Positions 55,021-64,000 of a DNA stretch of 64,000 bases are shown here, one piece after another. The first letter of the stretch is position 1, and every line of letters begins with the position of its first letter. The notes under the pieces were generated by a model. That model was not told the origin of the DNA, did no database searches, and worked only from the letters and a program-made list of their open reading frames with translations. This DNA comes from Aquitalea aquatilis (GTDB lineage: Bacteria > Pseudomonadota > Gammaproteobacteria > Burkholderiales > Chromobacteriaceae): NCBI RefSeq assembly GCF_005155025.1, contig NZ_CP039731.1, forward strand, positions 2,976,001 to 3,040,000, written 5' to 3'. A program made the position numbers and the translations under genes.

Positions 55021-56406
55021 TTATTCGACAAAGCGCATCTTGAACAGACGGCCCTTGATCTTGCTCACCGCCAGCTGCTCGAAAGCCTGCTGGGCAATAT
55101 CGCGTTGCAGGGCAACAAAGCTGGCACCCTCCAGCACATTGATCTTGCCGACATGGCTGCCGGCAATGCCGCCTTCGCCGGTCAGTGCGCCCAGAATGTC
55201 GCCGGGGCGCAGCTTGTCACGTTTGCCACCGGCAATTTCCAGCGTCACCATGGCCGGAATCAGCTGGCCGCCCGGAGCCGGGGTCAGTTCGGTGACTTCA
55301 GCCCAGGTGAGCGGGGCTTTCTGATAGTCCTCGATCTGCACCAGACGGCGCGCATCGTTTTCGCAGGTCAGGGTCATGGCCAGGCCGTGCAGCTCGCCGC
55401 GACCGGTACGGCCGATACGGTGGATGTGGATTTCCGGGTCGTGGCTCACGTCCACATTGATCACCAGATCCAGCTCCTTGATATCCAGACCACGGGCGGC
55501 CACGTCGGTAGCCACCAGCACGGTGGTGCTCTTGTTGGCAAAGCGCAGCAGGATCTGGTCGCGGTCGCGCTGTTCCAGATCGCCATACAGTGCCAGTGCC
55601 GAGAAGCCGCGGTTTTGCAGGTCTTTCACCAGCTCCTTGCAGCGTTCCTTGGTGTTGCAGAAGGCCAGCGCCGAAGCCGGGCGCACATGCTGCAGGATGC
55701 GGGTGACGGTTTCCAGGCGGGTTTCCGGCTTGACCTTGTAAAACCATTGCTCGATATGGTCGCCGCTGTGCAGGGCCTGTACCTTCACTTCCACCGGCTG
55801 GCGCAGGAACTGCGCGCTGGCCTTGCGGATGGTGTCCGGGTAGGTGGCGGAGAACAGCAGGGTCTGGCGGGTACGCGGGCAGGCGCGCACGATGCCGACG
55901 ATTTCTTCGATGAAGCCCATGTCAATCATGCGGTCGGCCTCGTCCAGCACCAGCATTTTCACATTGGACAGGTCCAGCGACTGGCGGAACAGGTGGTCCT
56001 GCAACCGGCCGGGGGTGCCCACCACGATGTGCGCGCCGTGTTCCAGCGAGCCGCGCTGCGGACCCATCGGTGAGCCGCCAGTGAGGGTGACTACCTTGAT
56101 ATTGTCGATGCTGCGCGCCAGACGGCGGATTTCCTGTGCCACCTGGTCGGCCAGTTCGCGGGTGGGACAGAGCACCAGCCCCTGCACGGCGAACCAGCGC
56201 GGATTGATGCCGGCCAGCATGCCAAGGCCGAAGGCCGCTGTTTTGCCGCTGCCGGTCTTGGCCTGGGCGATCAAATCGCGGCCTTCCAGAATCACCGGCA
56301 GGCTTTCGGCCTGGATGGGGGTCATGCTGTGATAACCCAGGCTGTCCAGATTGGAAAGCAGGGCGGCAGGCAGCGCGGTGAGGCTGGAAAAGGCGATTTT
56401 TTTCAC
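55021..56406 (-). CDS. dbpA: ATP-dependent RNA helicase DbpA
   Basis: A 461-residue DEAD-box helicase: Q motif (SMTPIQAESLP), Walker A AKTGSGKT, motif Ib TPGRLQDHL, DEAD box in VLDEADRMIDMGF, SAT motif, HRIGRTGR, and the C-terminal DbpA RNA-binding domain (DKLRPGDILGALTGEGGIAG) that recognises 23S rRNA hairpin 92. It assists 50S assembly. The start is GTG at 56406 where homology begins; a 22-codon extension to 56472 has no similarity. Confidence 0.95.
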   Translation of the reverse strand: MKKIAFSSLTALPAALLSNLDSLGYHSMTPIQAESLPVILEGRDLIAQAKTGSGKTAAFGLGMLAGINPRWFAVQGLVLCPTRELADQVAQEIRRLARSIDNIKVVTLTGGSPMGPQRGSLEHGAHIVVGTPGRLQDHLFRQSLDLSNVKMLVLDEADRMIDMGFIEEIVGIVRACPRTRQTLLFSATYPDTIRKASAQFLRQPVEVKVQALHSGDHIEQWFYKVKPETRLETVTRILQHVRPASALAFCNTKERCKELVKDLQNRGFSALALYGDLEQRDRDQILLRFANKSTTVLVATDVAARGLDIKELDLVINVDVSHDPEIHIHRIGRTGRGELHGLAMTLTCENDARRLVQIEDYQKAPLTWAEVTELTPAPGGQLIPAMVTLEIAGGKRDKLRPGDILGALTGEGGIAGSHVGKINVLEGASFVALQRDIAQQAFEQLAVSKIKGRLFKMRFVE

Positions 56407-56562
56407 GGACTTGGCGATGTAACGACAGAAAGGGTGGGCAGTGTAACAGTTGCGGCGGCATTGTCCAAACAAGCCTTGATGCCGGTGGGGTAAAGCGACC
56501 GGCTTGTGGCATTTTTTACTGTGTGGTGAATGACTTGGCGCTGGCGGCGGTTGGCCGGCACA

Positions 56563-56595
56563 AGAAAAAACGCCAGTGAGGGGCTCACTGGCGTT
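56563..56595 (-). terminator. Rho-independent terminator of the heme-MCP gene
   Basis: Minus-strand 12-bp perfect stem AACGCCAGTGAG/CTCACTGGCGTT with a 3-nt loop, followed by TTTTCTTG. Very stable. Confidence 0.95.
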
Positions 56596-56614
56596 GTCGA
56601 TGGTGCTGTCTGGC

Positions 56615-58243
56615 TTATACCTTGAAGCGGGCTACTGAATCGTTCAGACCTGCGGCCAGGCTTTCCAGCTCTTCTGCCGAGCGCACGGTGTGCTGGATGG
56701 CGCTGTCGTTGGTGCTGGCCAGTTCGGCGATGCTGTCGATATTGCGGGTGACGCGCTGGCTGGTTTCGCGCTGCTGCTCGGTTACCTGCACGATCTGGCG
56801 CAGGCCATTGCGTACGGCGGTGGCCGAGTCGCTGGCCGATTCCAGCACGCTGGCCACTTGCCCTGCCGACTGGTGGCTGGCTTCCAGCGAGGACAGGCTG
56901 GCGGCCACGGCCTGGCGTACCGCTTCGGTCTTGTGGTTGAGTGCGCCAGTCACGGTGTCGATTTCGCGGGCGGACAGAGCGGATTTTTCCGCCAGCTTGC
57001 GTACCTCATCGGCCACCACGGCAAAGCCGCGTCCGGCTTCACCGGCACGGGCGGCTTCAATGGCGGCATTCAGCGCCAGCAGATTGGTCTGTTCGGCGAT
57101 GTCGCGTACCTGTTGCGTCATGCTGGTGATGGAGCTGGTGGACTTCACCAGTTCGGTTTCGGCCTCGGCCATCATTTCCACCGCCTGCTGCACCTGATTG
57201 ACTTCCTGTTGCAGCTGGGTGAGGTCGCGGCGGCCCTGTTGCGAGCGCTGCAGGCTTTCGTCCGACTGTTCCAGCACCTGTTCGGCATGGCGGGCGATTT
57301 CGCCGATATGTTGCGCCAGTTGCTCTACCGCTTGCGCCGCATCCTGCGACTGGGCGTTCTGCGTGCGCGAGCTGTCCGCCAGCTTTTCTGCACCACCGCT
57401 GAGCTGGCCGGCAGAGGAGGCTACCGTGCGGGCGGCGCCGCCAACCTGTCTGACCAGGTCGGCAATCGAGCCCAGCATCTGGTTGAACAGGCCAGCGGTC
57501 TGGCCGATTTCGTCCTGGTGGCGCACTTCCAGCCGGCGGGTAAGATCGCCTTCGCCCTTGGCCAGTTCGGACAGGCCACCCGCCATGGCTTGCAGCGGGC
57601 GGGTGACGAAACTGCGGATGAAGAAGAAGACCACGGCCATCAGCGGCAGCGAGGCGACGATGGCAAACAGAATGCTCTGATTACGGAACTGGGTGACCGA
57701 GGCATAGGGTTTTTCCAGCGAAATGCGCATGCTGACGGCACCCAGCGGTGTGCCGGCACTGACCTGATGGCAGCCCATGCAGTTCTTGCCCAGATAGTTG
57801 CTGGCGGCGCGCGCCGGATACACCACATGCAGGTGTTCGCCCAGCTGCGGGGTGGATTCGATGGCGATATAAGGCTGGCCGCTGGCCAGTGCACCTTTTT
57901 CTGCCTCATCGGCGGCGTGGGCCTTGTCACCGGCATTGCCAGGGCCAAACTGCTTGCTGACTGCTTCGCCACGGATGACCCGCAGTTCGCGCACCGCAGA
58001 CAGTTCCTTGATCTGATCCAGAAACACATCGCGCTGGCCTACCGTGCCGGTCATCATCATGCCGGTGAGGCCGGCCAGCGTCATTTCATTCATGCTGCTG
58101 GCCAGGTCCTTGGCCTGGGATACCGCGATGTCGCGGCTGACGGTGGTTTCCCAGGCAATCAGCCCGCTCCATGCCAGCACCAGGCAGCACCAGATGGCGC
58201 TGGTCAGTCTCAGCCAGATTGGCCATTCGGAAAATTTTTTCAT
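56615..58243 (-). CDS. Chemoreceptor with periplasmic c-type heme motif
   Basis: A 542-residue transmembrane MCP: TM1 (residues about 11-31), a periplasmic domain of ~155 residues with CMGCH (Cys155, Cys158, His159), TM2 (about 190-210), HAMP and the cytoplasmic signalling hairpin ([20 protein letters not shown]). CxxCH in this position is the covalent heme c attachment signature used by heme-based PAS-like or DUF3365-type sensors, so redox or gas sensing is inferred. It needs cytochrome c maturation. Confidence 0.9.
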   Translation of the reverse strand: MKKFSEWPIWLRLTSAIWCCLVLAWSGLIAWETTVSRDIAVSQAKDLASSMNEMTLAGLTGMMMTGTVGQRDVFLDQIKELSAVRELRVIRGEAVSKQFGPGNAGDKAHAADEAEKGALASGQPYIAIESTPQLGEHLHVVYPARAASNYLGKNCMGCHQVSAGTPLGAVSMRISLEKPYASVTQFRNQSILFAIVASLPLMAVVFFFIRSFVTRPLQAMAGGLSELAKGEGDLTRRLEVRHQDEIGQTAGLFNQMLGSIADLVRQVGGAARTVASSAGQLSGGAEKLADSSRTQNAQSQDAAQAVEQLAQHIGEIARHAEQVLEQSDESLQRSQQGRRDLTQLQQEVNQVQQAVEMMAEAETELVKSTSSITSMTQQVRDIAEQTNLLALNAAIEAARAGEAGRGFAVVADEVRKLAEKSALSAREIDTVTGALNHKTEAVRQAVAASLSSLEASHQSAGQVASVLESASDSATAVRNGLRQIVQVTEQQRETSQRVTRNIDSIAELASTNDSAIQHTVRSAEELESLAAGLNDSVARFKV

Positions 58244-58513
58244 TGCAAACGGGAGCCCCGCCTCCTTTTGTTGTTGCTTATGCTTTTATTGAGCCGTCAT
58301 GCATGGCCTGTAACAGCGGCCAGCGTACCGTACGTCATATTAACTGTGCTTGGTTTAAATCAAATTTTTTCCCTCGATGGTGTCATGGGCACGATGTGGC
58401 TTGGGGGAACGCGTGATTTCTGCAACAATCCCGCCTCAATCAACAGGCAGAGCACTGAACTTGGCACTTTCGCGGTGCGGTCAGCGGCTGTCGGCCACCA
58501 GTCAGGAGTCCTC

Positions 58514-59764
58514 ATGCAACAGCCCACGTCCTCATCCAGTGTCGCCATCATTGGCGGAGGTCCGTCCGGCCTGATGGCAGCCGAGGTGCTGGCGGCCGCC
58601 GGGGTGGCGGTCACGGTGTATGACGCCATGCCGTCAGTTGGGCGCAAGTTCCTGCTGGCCGGTGTGGGCGGCATGAATATTACCCACGCGGAAGCCAAGG
58701 CCGACTTCCTCACCCGCTATCGTGAGCGCGAGGCCGAACTGAGCGTATTGCTGCAGGATTTTGACGCCGACCGGCTGCGCGAGTGGGTGCATGGACTGGG
58801 GGTGGAAACCTTCGTCGGCAGTTCTGGCAAGGTGTTCCCGCGCGAAATGAAGGCGGCGCCCTTGCTGCGTGCCTGGCTGTCGCGTCTGCGTGAAGGCAGG
58901 GTGCAGTTCCGGGTGCGCCACCGCTGGCAGGGCTGGGATGCACAGGGCGCGCTGCGTTTCACTACGCCGGCTGGCGACTTGCTGGTGCAACACGATGCCG
59001 TGTTGCTGGCACTGGGTGGGGGTAGCTGGAAAAAGCTGGGTTCGGATGGCAGCTGGTTGCCGCTGCTTGGCGAGCAGGGCGTGGCCGTGCGGCCCTTGTT
59101 GCCGGCCAATTGCGGCTTTGACTGCAACTGGAGCGCGCACTTTGCCGACAAGTTTGCCGGCCAGCCGCTCAAGTCAGTCACGCTGGAGTTTACCGATCTG
59201 GCAGGCAATACCGTGCGCAAGACCGGCGAGTGTGTGGTGACCCGCTACGGCGTGGAAGGCAATCTGATCTATGCGTTTTCCGCCGCGCTGCGTGATACGC
59301 TGCTGGCGCAGGGTTCGGCCACCTGCTATCTGGATTTGTTGTCACAAAAAAGCGCCGAACAGGTGCTGGGCGAAGTCGCCCATCCGCGTGGTTCGCGCTC
59401 TCTGTCCAGCCATCTGCAAAGCCGGCTCAATCTCAAGGGCGTACGGACTGGGCTGCTGCGCGAGTGCCTGAGCAAGGAAGCCTTTACCGATATGACTGCG
59501 CTGGCCGCCGGCATCAAGCGCCTGCCGCTGACAGTCTATGCCACGCGGCCCATTGACGAAGCCATCAGCACCGCCGGTGGTGTGTGTTTCGAGGCCATGG
59601 ATGAGCGGCTGATGCTCAAGGCCCGCCCCGGTGTGTTCTGCGCCGGGGAAATGCTGGACTGGGAAGCGCCAACCGGCGGCTATCTGCTGACCGCCTGCCT
59701 GGCCAGCGGCCGGGCTGCCGGTCTGGGCATGCTGGACTGGCTGCGTGGCACCAAGGCGGTTTGA
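58514..59764 (+). CDS. BaiN/YhiN-family flavoprotein
   Basis: A 416-residue NAD(P)/FAD-dependent oxidoreductase of the BaiN/HI0933 (TIGR03862) group. The N-terminal IIGGGPSGLMAAEVLAAAG binds FAD, KFLLAGVGGMNITH is the family signature, and the C-terminal GVFCAGEMLDWEAPTGGYLL closes the fold. It is generally a soluble protein of unknown substrate. The start follows AGGAGTCCTC; a much longer upstream frame is rejected as antisense to the chemoreceptor gene. Confidence 0.93.
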   Translation: MQQPTSSSSVAIIGGGPSGLMAAEVLAAAGVAVTVYDAMPSVGRKFLLAGVGGMNITHAEAKADFLTRYREREAELSVLLQDFDADRLREWVHGLGVETFVGSSGKVFPREMKAAPLLRAWLSRLREGRVQFRVRHRWQGWDAQGALRFTTPAGDLLVQHDAVLLALGGGSWKKLGSDGSWLPLLGEQGVAVRPLLPANCGFDCNWSAHFADKFAGQPLKSVTLEFTDLAGNTVRKTGECVVTRYGVEGNLIYAFSAALRDTLLAQGSATCYLDLLSQKSAEQVLGEVAHPRGSRSLSSHLQSRLNLKGVRTGLLRECLSKEAFTDMTALAAGIKRLPLTVYATRPIDEAISTAGGVCFEAMDERLMLKARPGVFCAGEMLDWEAPTGGYLLTACLASGRAAGLGMLDWLRGTKAV

Positions 59765-60086
59765 TTTTCTGTTGCGGCGATCCCGTGCTCACCATAGTTA
59801 AAAGTCGCGGCAGGCCTGGCCTGCCGCGCACTTCTCGCCACTTGGCGTAAGCCTGCCTTTCCCTCTCTCGCACAGTGCAGCCGCCATGTCCGTACTGCCT
59901 GCCCAATCCATATCCATTCCCGCCGGTGAGCCCCACCGCAGCCTGTCACCCGCCGACGGTGATGACTGACAGGCGTAGTGAGCTGAATTTTTGATGTCAA
60001 TGTCCTTGCCGGACGGCTATACCATAGCAATAGCCCGGTACGCCGGCAGCAAGGCTAGATGGCCTTGGCACAATTCAGGGTGGGAT
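59765..60086. other. Region between the flavoprotein and hybrid kinase genes
   Basis: A 322-bp gap. It has a 10-bp perfect hairpin CGCGGCAGGC/GCCTGCCGCG with a 3-nt loop at 59806-59828, not followed by a plus-strand T run. No gene was recognised; promoter of the kinase expected. Confidence 0.55.
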
Positions 60087-63000
60087 ATGCGCCAAAAAAT
60101 AAGCAGCAAGGTCCTGCAGACCTTGTCTATAAGCAGGGCGGTGTTGTTGATTGTCATTTTGTTGGGCGGAATTCAGCTGGCCTGGATTGCCGAACTGCTG
60201 CTTGCGTCCTGGGCCAATTATCAACAGGCCGAGCAGGTGATGCAGCTGAACAATATCAGCAGGCAGTTGTTCATGGCGGCTGACCTGTTGCGGCGCGAAT
60301 CCATTCAGGCGCGCATTGTGCTGAACCGCAGCACCGCACCGGATGAGGCAGAGCGCGCCACCCTGTTGCGCTTGCAGCAAGGGGCTGATTTTCAGGCCGG
60401 GCAAATTTTGCAGTCATTCCGCCAGCTGCCGGACGACCGTCACTATGGCGAGCAGTTTGCCGGGCAATTGCAAAACTTCAAACGCTTGCGCAGTGAAGTG
60501 AACACCCGGCTGAACCAGTCATTCGCCCGCGACGAAACGCTCAGCTACGGGCTGGAGCTGGCCATGCGCAATCTCCAGAGCACACTGAGCGCCATGATGG
60601 TGGAAGCCGGCAACCGCATCGACCTCAGCGGTAGCGCCGACATCAATCTGCTGGATACGATCAAGCAGGATGGCTGGCTGGTGGCGCGCAGCCTGCGGGC
60701 CGCTGCCATGGGGCTGGTGTTGCGCGCTGAACTCAATTCCATGCTGAGTGAAACCGAGGAGGATGATCTGCGCGCCCGGCTGGATTTGGCCGGCGTATTG
60801 CTGGAAAAATTGCGCGCCGATGCCCGCTATGCCAATGACCCGCGCCTGACGCAGCGCATGCGGCAATTTTCCGAGCTGGCGCTGCAACTGAACATCCAGA
60901 CCAAGCAGCAAACCCAGCTACTGCGCGAACATGGCAACAACCCCCTGGCGATAGCCCAGCTGCAAAAGCAGCTGACGCAAACCCAGGATGCGGCGCGCGC
61001 TACCTTCATGGTCTTGTCCGACATGACCGGGGAGCTGATTCAGCAGAATCATCAACACTATCGCCGCCTGCTGCTGCGCGACAGCCTGTTGGGTCTCTTC
61101 TTGCTGGTGCTGGGCGTGGCCTTGCTGTATTTCATGGTGCGCAAGGTGCTGCAGCCGCTGAATCATCAGCAGCGCATGCTGGATGCCGCAGGCGATGCCA
61201 TCATGACCATCAGCGACCAGGGCATTATCCAGAGCGCCGCCGCCGGTGCCGAGCGCATGTTTGCCTACCCGGAGGGAGGCTTGCTCGGCTTGCCCATCGA
61301 CCAGTTGCTGCGCATGGGCGATGACCTTGACAAGGCCATGCTGCTTGCCGGTGATGAGGTGGGCATCAATTTGCAGGGCCTGGGCATGGAGTGCAGTGGT
61401 CGCTGTTTTTTTGCCGGCCTGACCCTGACGCGCTTTCAGGACCGCACAGCCCATACCGTTTATCTCCTGATCGTGCGCAACGAGCAGGAACGCCGGCTGG
61501 CCGAGCATTCGCTGGAACGCAATCTGGACATGCTGTCGGCCATCTCCCATGTGGAAAACCTGATGTTGTGTCGCTGGCCGCGGGAGCAGGTGCTGAACCG
61601 GCTGCTGGATGAGTTCAAACGCTTTGCCGCAGCGGCGGATGGTTTCCTGCTGGAGCTGTTCAATGTCAGCGATGGATCGCTGAATATCAATTTGCAGGCC
61701 GGGCAATGGCCAGCGCATTTCCCGGCCCTGATCAGCATCGGGCAGGAGCTGGACCCGGTCAGCTATCTGATGGCGGCCCTGGCCAACGAGCCGGCATGGG
61801 TCAGTTTGCCCGTGATACAGGACGAGCAGATTCACGCCATCATCTGCTTGCGCGGCGCAGACCCCTTGCTGGTGGAAAAGGATATCCGGCCACTGGTCAG
61901 CTCCTGCGCCAGCATTCTGGGCTTCTATGACGAGGAAGACCGTCGCCTGCATTCGGAAGCGCAGCTGCGGGCGGTATTGCAGGAAGAAGAGGCGATCTAT
62001 TCCGCCTCGCCGGTCGGCTTGTTGCGGCTGAATGCCAATATGCAGATTGTCCGTGCCAACCGCATGGCCGAGGCGATGTTCCTCAGCGGCCGGGAGCAAT
62101 TGCCGGGCCGGCATCTGATGGAACTGGTGCTGTCCGACGAGGGCTGGTTTGAGCTGACCAGCCAGCTGCAGGACATGGTGCAGAAGCAGACCAAGGTAGG
62201 CTGCGAGATCGAATGCAAGACCGGGCAGGGTAAGCCGATATGGGTTTTGTTCGAGGGTATGAATCTGTTTGCCGCGCAGCCGGAGCAGGGGTCGATTCTG
62301 GCGTGCATCGATATTTCCGAACGCAAGCAGGCCGAGCGCGAGTTGCTGGAAGCGCGCGATCAGGCCAACTCGGCCAACAAGGCCAAGAGCGCCTTTCTGG
62401 CCACCATGAGCCATGAAATCCGCACCCCCATGAACGGCGTGCTGGGCATGCTGGAACTGCTGGCCATGACCGCACTGGACGCGGAGCAGAAAGACTCGGT
62501 GGACACCATACAGGAGTCCGCCCGCACCTTGCTGCGGCTGATCGATGACATCCTGGATTTTTCCAAGATCGAGGCCGACAAGCTCGAGGTGGTGATGACG
62601 CCCACCGTACTGCGTCCCCTGCTGGAACAGGTGCATACCCTGTATTCGCAGGCCGTCGCGCGCAAAGGGCTGGAGTTTGTGCTGGAGATCGATCCGCGCG
62701 TGGCCGCCGCCGTGCTGGTCGACCCCTTGCGGGTACGGCAGATCCTGCAAAACTTTGTCAGCAATGCGGTGAAATTCACCGCGCATGGCCGGATTGTCTT
62801 GCGGGTGCTGTTGCTGGAAGAAGAGGGCCGCTCGCAGACCTTGCGGTTCGAAGTGCAAGACAGCGGGATCGGTATCAATGCCGAAGGGCTGGCCAAGCTG
62901 TTCCAGCCCTTTACCCAGGCCGAATCCGATACCTCACGCCGTTTTGGCGGCACCGGGCTGGGGCTGACCATCTGTCGCCGGCTGGCCAAGCTGATGGGTG

Positions 63001-63557
63001 GCGAGGTGAGTCTGGAGAGCGAGGTCGGGCAGGGCAGCTGCGCCTCGCTATTGCTGGTGGTGAGCGTGGCCGACGCGCACGCTCTGGAGGAGTCGCTGCA
63101 ACAGCTGCCGGGCGGCCCCGCCGCATTTGTCAGCAATCAGGATCAGACCATTCTGCCCATTTTGTTTGCCGAGGATAATCCCACCAACCGCAAGCTGGCG
63201 ACCAGGCAGCTGGAAAAACTGGGCTATCGGGTGGAGCTGGCCGAAGATGGCGCCGAGGCCTATGCCAAGTGGCAAGACGGCCATTTCAGCCTGCTTCTGA
63301 CCGACTGCCAGATGCCGAATACCGATGGCTACCAGCTGGCGCGGCTGATCCGCAATTACGAGGCAGAACATCCGGCCAGGCCTGCCACCATCATCATCGC
63401 TTGCACCGCCAATGCCGGGGTGGAGGAGCAGGAAAAAACCAGCGCAGCCGGCATGGACGATTTCCTCACCAAGCCGCTGTCCATCGTGGCCTTGTCGGCC
63501 ATGCTGGACAAGTATCTGGGGCCATCGCGCCAGGCGACTGAGCACCGCACGCCCTAG
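60087..63557 (+). CDS. Hybrid sensor histidine kinase
   Basis: A 1156-residue kinase started at the ATG at 60087, with AGGGTGGG upstream. N-terminal TM1 (about residues 14-36), a ~300-residue mostly helical periplasmic region, TM2 at about 345-365 ([16 protein letters not shown]), PAS-type modules (one around [20 protein letters not shown], a second around [20 protein letters not shown]), HisKA with [20 protein letters not shown], HATPase and a C-terminal receiver with Asp in [14 protein letters not shown]. There is no Hpt domain, so phosphotransfer needs a separate partner. Ligand unknown. Confidence 0.93.
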   Translation: MRQKISSKVLQTLSISRAVLLIVILLGGIQLAWIAELLLASWANYQQAEQVMQLNNISRQLFMAADLLRRESIQARIVLNRSTAPDEAERATLLRLQQGADFQAGQILQSFRQLPDDRHYGEQFAGQLQNFKRLRSEVNTRLNQSFARDETLSYGLELAMRNLQSTLSAMMVEAGNRIDLSGSADINLLDTIKQDGWLVARSLRAAAMGLVLRAELNSMLSETEEDDLRARLDLAGVLLEKLRADARYANDPRLTQRMRQFSELALQLNIQTKQQTQLLREHGNNPLAIAQLQKQLTQTQDAARATFMVLSDMTGELIQQNHQHYRRLLLRDSLLGLFLLVLGVALLYFMVRKVLQPLNHQQRMLDAAGDAIMTISDQGIIQSAAAGAERMFAYPEGGLLGLPIDQLLRMGDDLDKAMLLAGDEVGINLQGLGMECSGRCFFAGLTLTRFQDRTAHTVYLLIVRNEQERRLAEHSLERNLDMLSAISHVENLMLCRWPREQVLNRLLDEFKRFAAAADGFLLELFNVSDGSLNINLQAGQWPAHFPALISIGQELDPVSYLMAALANEPAWVSLPVIQDEQIHAIICLRGADPLLVEKDIRPLVSSCASILGFYDEEDRRLHSEAQLRAVLQEEEAIYSASPVGLLRLNANMQIVRANRMAEAMFLSGREQLPGRHLMELVLSDEGWFELTSQLQDMVQKQTKVGCEIECKTGQGKPIWVLFEGMNLFAAQPEQGSILACIDISERKQAERELLEARDQANSANKAKSAFLATMSHEIRTPMNGVLGMLELLAMTALDAEQKDSVDTIQESARTLLRLIDDILDFSKIEADKLEVVMTPTVLRPLLEQVHTLYSQAVARKGLEFVLEIDPRVAAAVLVDPLRVRQILQNFVSNAVKFTAHGRIVLRVLLLEEEGRSQTLRFEVQDSGIGINAEGLAKLFQPFTQAESDTSRRFGGTGLGLTICRRLAKLMGGEVSLESEVGQGSCASLLLVVSVADAHALEESLQQLPGGPAAFVSNQDQTILPILFAEDNPTNRKLATRQLEKLGYRVELAEDGAEAYAKWQDGHFSLLLTDCQMPNTDGYQLARLIRNYEAEHPARPATIIIACTANAGVEEQEKTSAAGMDDFLTKPLSIVALSAMLDKYLGPSRQATEHRTP

Positions 63558-63760
63558 CGGCAGCACCGTGCAAAATCGCAATCGCTGACCGGCTGGCAGC
63601 ACTACAGCAGCATTTGATGCAAATCAGACCATGCATTTTTTATGCAAGCATCTATGCTGAAAAAACAAGCCGCTGCGGTTTGCTGTCTTGCCGGTGTTAC
63701 CCGCCCGGTTTCACACTGGCAGCGCCAAGTCCCCTCAGTTTGATGTCGGAGATCAGAGCC

Positions 63761-63973
63761 ATGAAACTTGACGATTTCAACCAGGTTGCCGACCTGATCG
63801 GCCTGAAAAAACGCTCGCGCGAAGCCGTATGGCTGATGGAAGTGGAGGGCATGACCGGCTATTTTGCCGCGCAGCAAATGGATATCAGTGAATCCACCGT
63901 TTCCCGTGCGCATACCCGTTTTCGCCTCGCGCTGCGCAAGCTCAATGCCTTGTCCGGGCATCTGCCTTTGTAA
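63761..63973 (+). CDS. Small TrfB/KorA-like HTH protein
   Basis: A 70-residue protein whose helix-turn-helix (GYFAAQQMDISESTVSRAHT) and preceding VWLMEVEGM resemble the TrfB/KorA family of plasmid transcriptional repressors. The ATG at 63761 has GGAG upstream; an upstream extension to 63614 is not convincing. Such genes occur on chromosomes as stand-alone regulators; targets unknown. It is not followed by a plasmid partition gene within the window. Confidence 0.6.
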   Translation: MKLDDFNQVADLIGLKKRSREAVWLMEVEGMTGYFAAQQMDISESTVSRAHTRFRLALRKLNALSGHLPL

Positions 63974-64000
63974 TTTCTCCTGTGTTGTTGACTTGCAGCC

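Noticed and set aside
54991-56073. 360-codon plus-strand open frame in dbpA
   Set aside because: It is a shadow of the minus-strand helicase gene.
56690-58513. Long N-terminal extension of the flavoprotein frame
   Set aside because: It runs antisense through the chemoreceptor. The flavoprotein fold and ribosome site begin at 58514.

Overview
The window is a dense, GC-rich bacterial chromosome segment. The gene content points to a betaproteobacterium, most likely Neisseriales/Chromobacteriaceae (Chromobacterium, Aquitalea or Vogesella type). Supporting features are waaF, glnE with a YhdP-type protein, the tauABCD set, a glycine-riboswitch-controlled sdaA, two chemoreceptors and a type VI secretion (T6SS) locus. 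The family assignment is inference; no rRNA or tRNA lies in the window.

Region by region: 1-23.5 kb is mostly housekeeping. It holds a repeat-containing acidic protein, a PduO-type cobalamin adenosyltransferase, an alpha/beta hydrolase, a PIN-PhoH ATPase, a Bcp peroxiredoxin, an Smr protein, trxB, a small YjfB-like protein, a Sel1 protein, a TetR regulator, waaF, a zinc-finger/ilvE pair, glnE, and a yhdP-nitrilase-tldD cluster. A solute-binding-like protein, a LysR regulator and two Ser-rich low-complexity proteins complete it. 23.5-29.3 kb is sensory: a CpxRA-like two-component pair behind an array of helically phased GTAAA-type boxes, a BLUF photoreceptor next to folE, a small Cys-rich protein, a membrane diguanylate cyclase, and a second small protein sharing the YjfB-like C-terminus.

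29.5-45.6 kb is a single-direction T6SS locus (minus strand): vgrG, a DUF4123 adaptor, a periplasmic protein, two near-identical DUF3304 lipoproteins and a Tle1-type phospholipase effector, followed by tssF, tssG, clpV, an unnamed membrane protein, PAAR and tssA. The sheath, tube and membrane-complex genes (tssBC, hcp, tssE, tssJKLM) are absent and must lie elsewhere if the system works.

45.8-48 kb carries sdaA and its leader, a tandem glycine riboswitch. The second aptamer is split by a structured insert of about 173 bp flanked by an 18-bp duplication of its P3 hairpin; this is the most unusual feature in the window. 48-64 kb holds an NmrA-like/LysR divergent pair, a soluble CZB chemoreceptor, the tauABCD taurine operon, dbpA, a chemoreceptor with a periplasmic c-type heme motif, a BaiN-type flavoprotein, a large hybrid histidine kinase and a small TrfB/KorA-like HTH protein. 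Two copies of a ~163-bp MITE-like repeat lie at 29.3 and 54.8 kb.
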